64,000 nucleotides of DNA from Aphrocallistes beatrix (lineage: Eukaryota; Porifera; Hexactinellida; Sceptrulophora; Aphrocallistidae). The stretch spans positions 4,049,148 to 4,113,147 of the forward strand of contig OY725499.1 in assembly GCA_963281255.1 (NCBI GenBank). The letters are read 5' to 3'. The notes below the pieces were generated by a model. That model was not told where the DNA came from, made no database searches, and saw only the letters and a list, made by a program, of their open reading frames with translations. The first letter of the stretch is position 1, and each line of letters opens with the position of its first letter. The translations under genes were made by a program, and so were the position numbers. Shown here piece after piece: positions 12,001 through 20,303 of this stretch.

Positions 12001-15000
12001 GACAGTTCGCATGGATGTATTATATTTCCATCTTACGCAAGTAAAGTTCTGAAGTCTATTAAGTTTTAAATTTCAATCAGTGCCACTGGTTTCCAACCTG
12101 GGATCCATGGACCCTTTAGTGGTCCACAGAAGATATCAGGGGGTCCACAGGTTTCGAAATTTTGTAGTACGGTTAATAGGAGGGGTCCATAGAATATATG
12201 AAAATTGATATAGGGGATCCACAGTCAAAAAAGGTTTAAAACTGGTGTTGTAAGGTATCGATATCTTGTAGGTATAGATTTTAAATTGTAATTAACCTAA
12301 TATATTTGTACTTTTTCTTCTAAGCCGCTTTATGGAATTGCTCGGGCTGTTGGTTGGTAAGATTTTGATAGAGCAGGATGTGCAGGGAAATATTTGCAGA
12401 CTAGAATCAGATTACGTAATTAGCTTTGTCTGAGTTTGCCACTAATACTCCCAGAATATTTTTAGACCAAAAATCACTTTGTGAAAACTTCTACAACCCC
12501 TTACAGCATTTTACCATATATATGACTAATATATAACTAATAGAGTAATCTAGTGTAAGCATCTGGGTGAAAGGACACAACACACCTGATCATGTTAATT
12601 GATTATTATGTATTAGTTGATTTATCAAATTAATCAATGAATGCTTACTCTTTCAATCTTACGCTCACATCACCATATATAATATACTTATATAATAATA
12701 CACCATATAGCGCACCTGTTGAGCAATATTGACCAAATATACCTACCTAGCACCAAGTGATTAGACCAGTTGAAGCAGTCTAAATTAGCGCTAATGTTTC
12801 TATTTAATTAAGCCCACCAATAAAATGGGGTCCATTCTATTAATAGTATGGAACATCACCCAATATGACTTAACCGGAAATGAGTTAGCGAATCCATGGT
12901 CCATTTATCATTAAACTCACTCTTTCAAGTATCCCGCCACGACAGTTCCCGTTCCATGCACCGAGTACACTTCGTCGATGTGGAACTCCGCCGGTGCCTC
13001 TTCACGCCTCTCCACCTCCGGCTGTGTCATCTTGGGCAGGACCAAGTTCAGGAATCGGATCACGAGTTCCAGATTGTGCCCGCTCACAGCCGAAACTGTG
13101 AAGATAGGAGCCACACTACAAGAAGAGTTTTAATTTTAGAAACCAATCAATTGCTCGTGAAAGGATGAATTGGAAATACATATTTTGTTAGGAAATCATT
13201 CGCTTGCATTTAACTGAGTTCATTCTTTAGCTTAGCTTAAATATTACCAATGGAATTTGGAGAATATTTACAAATCAAGATGGCTCGTATTATTATAGAG
13301 AATTACTAATCTGTAGAGATATTTGCTTCCCAAAACGCTTCATGTAGTTGTTTGCAATATTTAATATTTTTAGCGCCACTGACTCCAATTATAGAGATAC
13401 CTTATGGTTTATGGTTTATGGCATGGATAGTAACATTTATTCATCTTAAATGAAAATGGCATCAATTATAATTCGAGGGAACAATTATTACTCACACAAA
13501 CCCATTAGGAATGTATTCAAGATTTTATATCCTATTTGCAAAGAATTACGATCTCCCAGGAATCACTATTAGGAATTCAACATTGTAATCAAACTAAAAC
13601 ACTCAATGGAATTACATAAGGATAGTCAATCGGCAGCAATCTCTACACCAGGGGTTCTTAAACTTTTTGACCCCATGCCCCCCTTGGCCAATCTGTGAAT
13701 TATCACGCCCCCTACGCGGCTACACCTACACCTTTTCAGACTACCAAACTCGGAGAACACACCTATTTTCTAATATAATTAAGAATATTACGCCCCCTTA
13801 CAATATCCTTACGCCCCCGAACCCCTGCTCTACACGTTCTATTTACTAATTGAATGGATATGAGATATAGCATTGAACCTACCTGAGAGTGTATATTTTG
13901 GCTGCAGCTAGCGCTACGTCATCTTCTGAACGGATGATGATGGGCAGCAAGTCACAGCCCACTTGCTTCAGAGTTTCCTGCAGCTGCACTAGCGTCTTCT
14001 TCAGCTGGTCCCTGGAGCACACATCCACCTTGTTCACCACCAGACAGATTGGCACCTTCAGCGCGAGGGCGTAGCTCAGATGTTCATGGAATGTCCCGAC
14101 TAGAAAATGCAACTCTTGAAAACGCCAAGCACAAGCCACAAGTTACTTACAAGCTACTTCCAAGCTACTTACAAGCTACAAGCTACTTACAAGCTTTTAC
14201 AATGTACTTCCAAGCTACGAGCTACTTGTATAAGCTACAAGTTATAAGGTTTTTTTCAAGGTACGAGCTACAAGTTAAAGGAGTAATTGCATAATCCGTC
14301 AATGTTACTCTTAAGTCAAGTAAATTGTTGGTTATCGCAGTCTCAGGAAGACTTCTTATTCATCTTTTCGCTGGAATCAGTGTTTCCCGCAGAGCTCGTT
14401 AAGCGCGCTATTAAACGCGCTTAGCTTGTCAAATAATGTTCCTTTGTTATTAAATAATACAATTTACCCGATAACGCACAAGAATTGAAAGATAAAGCAG
14501 CTTTCCAATAATTCTGAAGGAAACTGCTAGAATAGCTGGAATGCTAATTTATTACCACATACGCAATACTAACTATCGTTTCTATTTTGAATTTCTATTT
14601 TAAATTTGTAGTAGGTTTAATTAGTAGATAATATATTAATTGGCTATTCCATTGAATGAGCTGATTGGGTCTAATTCAATGGAATAGCGATGAATCTACA
14701 AATTAAACAAAATTGATGAAAATACCATTTGTTGTGAAAATTCCAAGGATCGATTATTATATAAAATTGAATCAACTGAGATAATTTTATTATTACTGAA
14801 TATCCTTTTACATAATTGATGAACTTTTGTATAATCATTCTGGTCAAATGCTGCACTTCGTCTGAGATGAAAGACGAACTCAGTATGGCCGGATAGCCTA
14901 GGCCATTTATCAAATTTGTTCTATTAGAGATGTAATATGTTTTATCCCTAGTTGAAAAATTGGATTCTACATAGCGGAATACATTGAAAAACTGCCTCAA

Positions 15001-18000
15001 TTAATTTCCTTCACAAGTACCCGTTACACTTTGATACAGATGAATCATACACACGATGAAGTAAATCAGAGAATAATCTTTTACCACAGTCTATTATTAT
15101 CCATGGTATTTAAAAGGAGGTGAAGGTAAAAAGTAAGTGGAGGTATCGGGAATCGAACCCGAGGCCTCTCGCATGCGAAGCGAGCGCTCTACCCCTGAGC
15201 TACACCCCCAGAATACCTTTAAGCCTGCTTCTTTGTGTGATTTTGACAAAGATTATTCACAAACATTTATCAAAGCATTTACAGTAGAACTCGGATAAGA
15301 CGTACCCCTTCGGGAAGGAATTATTAGTACGTATTAACCGAGTTGGTAATAAATAGAAATCTATATTATAGATGGATTTTAGTTCAGAGAAATGAGTGTA
15401 CGTACTAAACCGAAGAACGTATTATCCGAGTACTAACCAAATTCTACTGTATTCATTATTATTTTATTGATGATTCATATTTTAAGCAGGAAATTTGCTA
15501 TTTTCTTACAACCAACAACAATAGCCTCCTAATAACAACGTACCAGCGCCACAAGCAGCACTGACTAGCAGCATCACGATGTCAGGATGTTGTCCCGTCA
15601 ATCCGAACACGGTGGTCTTCATGTACTTCGGGTGGCCTGCTAGGTCAATGAAGGTTATCAGTTTGGAAGATGCCTGACAGATCTCTTCTGTTTTCCTCAT
15701 AGTCGAGTAGTTCACAACCTAGCATTACAAGGTTCAATCTTATGTTATTGTAGATACTGAGGATAACAAGGTATGTTGGAAATTCTTGTGTTACTTCGAA
15801 GTAACTGTGCATACTACTTTAGTATATTGGTGTTGAGATTGTTAAATTTTTTTTGCATAATGTAAACCAATATATAATATAATTGTAAATCATTCACGAA
15901 TTCAAGAATGCAAGCCTCATTCACCTTCAGTTGAAGCATCAAGTATAAAATGAAAAATCCTCGGCCTCAATGTATTACATGTAAAATGAGATTACTTTAC
16001 GGAATATACATCCTTTGTAAATTACAGTAAATAAATTACAAGTTGACTTTCATATAATAATTTTCGTTTACCAATTATAATTTAGTGGGACACACATTTG
16101 TTATTACAGGTGACCCCGCTTCTTCGGGACAGTTTGGTCTGGGCTATTTTGTCCCGATTAAGCGGAGTTTCCAATTAACCGATGGAATTAGTATTAACTT
16201 GTATGTATGGGAACCATTCCGTTCCTGGAGACTTGTCCCAATTAAGCGGTTGTCCCGATTAAGCGGAGTTGACTATACGTATCTTAAAAACTCAACAAGA
16301 CCATACATGCGAACCTGAGCCATGATAAGAGCGGGACGAAGCGTTAAATTTCGCGGGACATGGTGGGACGCAATAGAAAAGTATTATACATAGAAAAGCG
16401 GGACACTCTTGAAAATTTAGTTGAATAGAAGAGTGAAAAGCGGGACGTCCCGCAAAAAACTGGACAGTTGGCAAGTATGCAAGACTCACACTTCCTCCAC
16501 GATCGAATCCGAGGATCTCCTGAGATATGGACGAGGTCCTCCCGGACTGAATCTCGTGCATGTGTCTGAAGAGATCGAGCCTAGCCCTTCCTCTCCCGTT
16601 GTCCATCTCTCCGTGAGTGAGAACTCCGATCAGCGAACTCTTCCCCACCTCCAAGTGTCCCGTCACTGCGATGCGAACCTCTATGAACTATTCAGACACT
16701 AATAATACACACTAACTATAATGTTAGAGTTTGTTGATACGACGAAGTGTACACATTACGTATATAATTGGAGAGCGGTTGTGGTTAGTGATGGGAAAAT
16801 AGTCAACTCACATTCTATAGAAGTATAAGGTTGTATTCTAAATTTTATTTCGAGACAATCAAGTTGTTTCATTAAGTTTCGATATTGGATTATTTTCGAT
16901 TTGTATTCCATTTTATTTTTCTCACTTTTTCAGGGAGTATTTTATCTTAATTTCCTACTGTGCTATTTCTATCTTTTGGAACGAAAAGACAGAAGAAATT
17001 ACACTTACGGATCTTTTTCACGGTTACACCAAAAGGTTTTGGCACGAGTTCCTTATGATGGTTCTTCCATTTTATCCATGGTCCCTGGCCTTACACAACC
17101 ACAATGTGAATGTCCCCATTCATTCTATGGCTAATTTACTTCCTATAGGCAACATCCTACATTCATGAACCCTTGTAGGAAATTACCATATCATTGCGCT
17201 ATTCATTACTCCATAGATATATAGTGTAGAGATACCTTACTAAATAACATTATATAATCCATATCTCCGATAATTTATTGATCCAGGATTTCCTATGTGT
17301 AAAGCTTTAGAATTGCCTGCTACGTGATTCCTACAAAATAGTTTCTATTGTATAGACTTTACCTGTTGGTCATCTGGTACCTTTCTGACATGAACCTCAG
17401 CAGATACTCTCTTCACGCCATTCTCGCACTCTATGGTTCGCCTGCGAATAACCTTAATAGTCGCATCCAACCTAATAGATTGATTGTATTATACATGTGC
17501 TAGTTTAGAATGCGAAACTATTAGATAGAGTCACTGCACAGTAAAGGTTTCCTGATACTTCTATGCTTATAAGTAGATTGCTACTGAGAATGAAGAGCGG
17601 TTGTTTGGATGTTAAGATGAAATGCTTTGCGAAGATATTACTCAGTCTAGTGTTATTATGTGCTATTTTATCCAGTTGCCAGTGTCAGAAGAAAGCAACT
17701 GGGCCTAACACTAACGCTGGCTCATGCAACGTTACCTGCTTAACTGTGATCGGAGTCGTGATCGGAGTTTTCTTACTGAGTATACCTTCTGCCATTCTCA
17801 TGTACTATTTCTGGAAGTTTGTGTTCAAAACGTGTCATACATATCAACTTATGCGAAAAGATAGAATTCAGCTACAAAAAGGTATGAGTTGTAATGGAAA
17901 CTGTATTTCTGCTAGAGAAAATGGCATTCCAAAGGCAGGAACGGGTTGTCGAGTTCATAATTCCATTACGATGCTTGAAATTATAGAGGAAGTCCCGGAG

Positions 18001-18938
18001 AAAGAAGTCTGATTCATTTGCATTGTCTTATCTAACCGAATCGTTTGATTCTTTAAATATTTTATTTCAGACAATTTATTAAATTTGACACAGAATGCAA
18101 TGTTTGTATCTTTATTTTATTTAGATCGTCGAGCGAAGAGTAACAGCGTATTTTGGTAGACCAGAATTTTATAGAAAATACATTCGTTTGTGACAACAAT
18201 TATTGACATTGGAATTTCATTAAGTTAAGCTAATTATTGATCTTAGTTGTAGAAGCCTCATATCCTGAACTATGATCAAATTGTCCCAAAATGTTCATGG
18301 AAATATTATTATAATTTATATTGGGTAAGTTGAATTTGTTTGTAACTCGTTGGTTATAAACTAATAGAACCAATCAATCACGTCATTACACAACGAATCA
18401 CTGTATGGGTACCTCTCTGCCATTGTCTTGAGGGTGTTGAGAGATGTGTCCAACTCCTCCTCACTCAACCCAGCCACGGTTCCCTTGTCCTCCACTCCGA
18501 TCTGATAGATCGCCTCGCCGCGGCCCTCGCGCAGTCTCCATTTCATCTGAGTCACGAGCTGAGTCAGCCGGGACGGGCTGGGGTCTAGTAGCTTCAGCTA
18601 ATGGACAAATTCTATAAATTCTATAATTGAAAATTGCGTTATTGTCCCATTAAAATAGTATTATAATTTAGAAATATCAAAAACTTAGCAATCCATCCAA
18701 TCAATTAAAACTATTAGAATCAGACTCACCTTATATTCTATATTTCCTTCTTCTACCTAGCAATAAATATAAAATAAACAATAATAAAGTAAATAAACAT
18801 ATCATATTTGTTTGTGTTTACCTCAGGAGGGAGGTGAGCTGGTTTTTGAAAGCTTTCTAGTTTCACTTCGTTGGAATCGTTCTCGGTCTCATCGAGATCG
18901 TCGTCCACACCAAAGAAGTCACAAAAACTTTGATCCAT
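6070..18938 (-). CDS. GTPBP2: GTP-binding protein 2-like translational GTPase, 11 exons, 590 aa
   Basis: Exons in gene order: 18938-18822, 18756-18730, 18597-18413, 17471-17363, 16687-16490, 15718-15544, 14099-13883, 13115-12921, 9412-9241, 7046-6882, 6282-6070. All introns are GT-AG, the phases match, and they total 1773 nt. Residues 40-48 (VEEGNIEYK) are a hallmark of the GTPBP1/2 N-terminus. The P-loop is GHLEVGKS (156-163), followed by '[18 protein letters not shown]' and 'SGRTSSIS' (switch I region). G3 is DLAGH (237-241) and G4 NKVD (293-296). Beta-barrel domains II and III follow, with 'VRFRF..HPEY' and 'LFREG.TKGIG' near the end. The length is close to vertebrate GTPBP2 (about 600). 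GTPBP1/2 act in mRNA surveillance and ribosome rescue in the cytosol; this role is inferred from the family. It is transcribed divergently from the kinase at 20304. The introns hold nested genes and many MITEs. GTPBP1 is the alternative name. Confidence 0.88.
6365..6640. repeat. Intron 10 repeat interrupted by a family C element
   Basis: The flanks 'gttaagcgcgctat' and 'cgcttagcttgt' at the left and 'ctttccaataatcctgagg' at the right match a contiguous repeat at about 14385-14560 in another intron of the same gene. Here the repeat is split by a family C element (6441-6528), which shows the relative order of insertion. Confidence 0.55.
7200..7680. mobile_element. Foldback element with internal inverted short repeats
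   Basis: The left arm carries 'aaatcgacgagggcgctgca' followed by copies of 'caattgatcga'. The right arm carries the reverse complement, with copies of 'cgatcaattgca' and ends in 'caggcgcctcaaatcgacg'. The arms enclose about 180 bp of unrelated sequence. It lies in GTPBP2 intron 9 (7047-9240). A reading frame across the right arm is an artefact of the repeats. Confidence 0.6.
7728..8050. repeat. Direct duplication of ~130 bp
   Basis: 'ttgatttgatagaattttgg' occurs in both halves (about 7740 and 7930), followed in each by a 'ttctatgaatt' and 'agtgaatatcgtgaa' series. The two copies are diverged and adjacent in GTPBP2 intron 9. Confidence 0.6.
8246..8437. mobile_element. Tc1/mariner-type MITE, 'CAGTCGACTCCGCTTAAT' family
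   Basis: The ends TACAGTCGACTCCGCTTAAT and the reverse complement of 'attaagcggagttgactgta' form inverted repeats bounded by TA, the Tc1/mariner target. Related copies lie at 16105-16275 and 22596-22792, all in introns. There is no coding content. Confidence 0.75.
9467..9790. repeat. Repeat rich in 'attcgttcgaaat' motifs
   Basis: Palindromic motifs ('gaatattcg', 'attcgttcgaaat') recur several times in GTPBP2 intron 8. The content resembles the 581-1123 element. There is no gene. Confidence 0.45.
10012..10019 (+). promoter_or_regulatory. TATA box of micropeptide gene 2
   Basis: TATAAATA lies 87 bp upstream of the ATG at 10099, almost the same spacing as in micropeptide gene 1. Confidence 0.65.
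10099..10251 (+). CDS. Micropeptide 2: 50-residue single-pass membrane peptide, nested in GTPBP2 intron 8
   Basis: ATG at 10099 (context aaaaaaATGG) and TAA at 10249-10251 give 50 residues. Residues 1-21 are charged and polar ([20 protein letters not shown]). A '[11 protein letters not shown]' linker follows, then about 19 hydrophobic residues rich in Leu to the C-terminus, ending in 'LFVLIV'. It has a TATA box 87 bp upstream and an AATAAA at 10420-10425, so the whole transcription unit can be outlined as a single exon of roughly 0.4 kb. It runs antisense to GTPBP2, inside the intron between 12920 and 9413. It resembles the 40-residue peptide at 3013-3135 in layout and in the 'IS.....ILL' segment. 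Small single-pass peptides often regulate membrane enzymes or channels, but nothing here shows a partner. I do not recognise a family. Confidence 0.6.
   Translation: MAELAGRNEEERMNDNAQFKLNISVTVSKELMILLFLLLLIWRFLFVLIV
10420..10425 (+). promoter_or_regulatory. PolyA signal of micropeptide gene 2
   Basis: AATAAA lies 169 bp past the stop. An A-rich tract follows at about 10440-10465, directly before a relic of the seven-TM family. Confidence 0.55.
10462..10562 (-). pseudogene. Isolated relic of the seven-TM family 5' end
   Basis: On the minus strand this reads as the 5' leader and first ten or so codons ([11 protein letters not shown]) of the seven-TM family. It includes the leader motif 'cgaattaaatactatcat' and then runs into an A/T tract that ends the homology. 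It lies about 15 kb from the nearest cluster member, in a GTPBP2 intron, immediately 3' of micropeptide gene 2. It is non-functional as it stands. Confidence 0.7.
10890..11370. mobile_element. Family B foldback remnant with a nested mariner-type MITE
   Basis: Segments 'ataactcagtcattttaa' and 'agatggctgaaattttaat', then 'gactcatcattctg' and 'ttttcgagtaatatcgaaac', match in order the left arm of the family B element at 57979-58340. The element is eroded past 11340. A 162-bp MITE (11010-11171, ends 'acagtagaattcgcttatta') sits inside it and is bounded by TA. Confidence 0.6.
11010..11171. mobile_element. Mariner-type MITE nested in the family B remnant
   Basis: The inverted ends 'TACAGTAGAATTCGCTTATT' and the reverse complement of 'aataagcgaattccactgta' are bounded by TA. 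It breaks the homology of 10890-11370 to family B into two blocks, so it is the younger insertion. Confidence 0.7.
12084..12250. mobile_element. hAT-like MITE, GTPBP2 intron 8
   Basis: The ends 'CACTGGTTTCCAACC' and 'GGTTTAAAACTGGTG' form imperfect inverted repeats around a body with repeated 'gtccaca' and 'ggatcc' motifs. I found no clean target duplication, so the assignment is tentative. Confidence 0.45.
13649..13827. mobile_element. hAT MITE (179 bp) with 8-bp target duplication
   Basis: The ends are CAGGGGTTCTTAAAC and the reverse complement of 'cgaacccctg'. An exact 8-bp duplication, CTCTACAC, flanks it at 13641-13648 and 13828-13835. It lies in GTPBP2 intron 7, and its C-rich body is unlike the surrounding DNA. 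Confidence 0.85.
14128..14276. repeat. Degenerate tandem array of 'acaagctact' type
   Basis: Roughly a dozen imperfect copies of a 10-15 bp 'caagctact(t)ac' motif lie in GTPBP2 intron 6. The array begins about 30 bp upstream of the acceptor of exon 7 on the minus strand. Confidence 0.65.
14385..14560. repeat. Dispersed repeat, uninterrupted copy of the 6365-6640 repeat
   Basis: It shares 'gttaagcgcgctat', 'cgcttagcttgt' and 'ctttccaataattctgaagg' with the intron 10 copy but lacks the family C insertion. Confidence 0.55.
15128..15132 (-). terminator. Pol III terminator of tRNA-Ala
   Basis: A run of five T on the minus strand starts six bases after the tRNA 3' end. Confidence 0.7.
15138..15209 (-). 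tRNA. tRNA-Ala (anticodon CGC)
   Basis: On the minus strand 72 nt fold into a full cloverleaf. The acceptor stem is GGGGGTG with TACCTCC, including the G3:U70 wobble that marks alanine tRNAs. The D arm is GCTC/GAGC. The anticodon stem CTCGC/GCGAG carries the loop TTCGCAT (anticodon CGC), and the T arm is TCGGG TTCGATT CCCGA. The discriminator is A. CCA is not encoded, as expected in a eukaryote, and a TTTTT terminator follows. There is no intron. It sits in intron 6 of the GTPBP2-like gene, on the same strand, and has its own internal A and B boxes. Confidence 0.95.
15280..15451. mobile_element. Mariner-type MITE, 'CAGTAGAACTCGGATAA' family
   Basis: The inverted ends 'TACAGTAGAACTCGGATAA' and 'TTATCCGAG...TTCTACTGTA' are bounded by TA. 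It lies 70 bp upstream of the tRNA gene in GTPBP2 intron 6. Confidence 0.75.
16105..16275. mobile_element. Mariner-type MITE in GTPBP2 intron 5
   Basis: It carries 'cccgattaagcggagtt' twice and ends in 'aagcggagttgactata', like the 8246-8437 family but diverged. An open frame over it is fortuitous. Confidence 0.65.
16302..16479. mobile_element. MITE of the 'gcgggac' family beside a splice donor
   Basis: The ends CATACATGCGAAC and the reverse complement of 'gttggcaagtatg' form an imperfect inverted repeat, and a 6-bp repeat CAAGAC flanks it (16296-16301, 16480-16485). The body has repeated 'gcgggac' motifs. Relatives lie at 23236-23449 and 23476-23695. Its edge is only 10 bp inside the intron from the exon 5 donor of the GTPBP2-like gene (donor GT at 16489-16488). 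Confidence 0.7.
17617..18012 (+). CDS. 131-aa type I membrane protein with signal peptide, nested antisense in GTPBP2 intron 3
   Basis: The chosen ATG at 17617 gives a classical signal peptide: MKCFAKIL, then a Leu-rich core, with likely cleavage near SCQCQ at about 20-24. Upstream in-frame ATGs (17563, 17590) would put charged residues before it. A short ectodomain (about 25-42) holds C37, the sequon NVT (38-40) and C41. A single TM segment covers about 44-70 and is followed by 'KFVFKTC'. The cytosolic tail of about 60 residues has a Cys-x3-Cys pair (SCNGNC), and ends in acidic residues ([11 protein letters not shown]). It is one exon, on the opposite strand to the host GTPase, inside the 18412-17472 intron. 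A possible ATTAAA polyA hexamer lies at 18078-18083. I do not recognise the family. Its clean signal peptide and TM layout make a chance frame unlikely. Confidence 0.6.
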   Translation: MKCFAKILLSLVLLCAILSSCQCQKKATGPNTNAGSCNVTCLTVIGVVIGVFLLSIPSAILMYYFWKFVFKTCHTYQLMRKDRIQLQKGMSCNGNCISARENGIPKAGTGCRVHNSITMLEIIEEVPEKEV

Positions 18939-20303
18939 TTTAATGAAATCTCCAAATAAATTATTGTTGTGTTTGTTTTTAAGTTTGTATGTTGTGTACG
19001 AAATTTCGCATTGTTGCAAGCTTTGCAGCTTTTGTGTATTCGCTATCTACTGTAGGATACTCTATTGTGCGGGACCCGCTAGTTATGTATTCATTTTTCA
19101 ATGAATATGAAATCTATTAATTAATGATAAAACACTTTTCTGCTGACAATTCAAAACTTTAGATTGCCTTTTATACTCCTGACCCTATGGGTTTGTTTAA
19201 AGCCATACAACGATGTGCGTGTATACTATTTTTAGATACAAATAGAAAGTGTCTTCTTTAATAATGCCAGATTGGCTGTTCTACAGTTCTAATTAGATAA
19301 TGGGATAGGTAGCCTGAGATCTGTGCGTAGTTACACTGTACTAATGAGGAATGTTATGGTCTAGTTCAGTTTGTATTGGAATGCAGTGTCATCCATCTTA
19401 ATTACTGAGGAGTGTTATTTCACTGTGAATTATCTTCTTGGCGGGGTTTTCATTAACCAATCAAATTTTGCCTAAATAAGGATATTTCTGGGATATTAAG
19501 TTTATGTTAGAAGAATTATACTTTATAACCTGAGAGGTAATGTCTCCAAGTTAAACTTAGTAATAAGATACTATTTCCAGTGCGGACAAATGACTTAATA
19601 CTTTAATGTTACTATAATTATCTCAAATAATACTGGAGTAGTTGATACAATTATCAAGGGATGCTAGCTAAAGTGTCTATCACAGATATTTTAAAGATCA
19701 ATTCGAATCGACTGTTTTACAGAATCGTACGCCACCGTACGGATTTTAAATACGAAATTCAATCTAAGCTACTCTGCATAATATTCTAGACTCGCGCCGT
19801 GATTCCAGACTTACGGTTATCATTACCCAAATTCAATTGTTGCTTCATGCTTCTGAATCCTAACTTATTGGCTGATTAATATTATTAATATATTGCGCCA
19901 AGCTAAGGTAGACTGTTAACATCTTCTAATATAGTAATATTATAATGTGATATACTTGTGTTTAGTTGAGTAATTGTGATAGGAATTCCCAATGAAACAC
20001 GTTGTGATGAAATTAAAGTTGATACATCCTCTCTCAGAAACATTTGCGAGGGTAAATTACTGTAGAGTAAATTACTGTGTATAGTACATAATGATGTGAG
20101 AACACACACTTTTGTACTAGAAATATTAATCATGTAATATTCATTATAATATTATATTCATACTCGTCAGTGATACGAGGAAACTGCATAGTAATTGTAG
20201 CATAATACCCAATACGAACCTATCACTAATGGACGTGAACTATAATGACTCAAGCAACCATATATAGTATTACCAGTCTCCCCTCAGCACATTAGAGTTC
20301 ATT
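18939..20303. other. Divergent intergenic region between GTPBP2-like gene and kinase
   Basis: Some 1.36 kb separate the two divergent start codons. I see no coding exon and no recognisable repeat. A TATATAG lies at 20261-20267, about 40 bp before the kinase ATG. No TATA box is evident for the GTPBP2-like gene. Confidence 0.5.
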
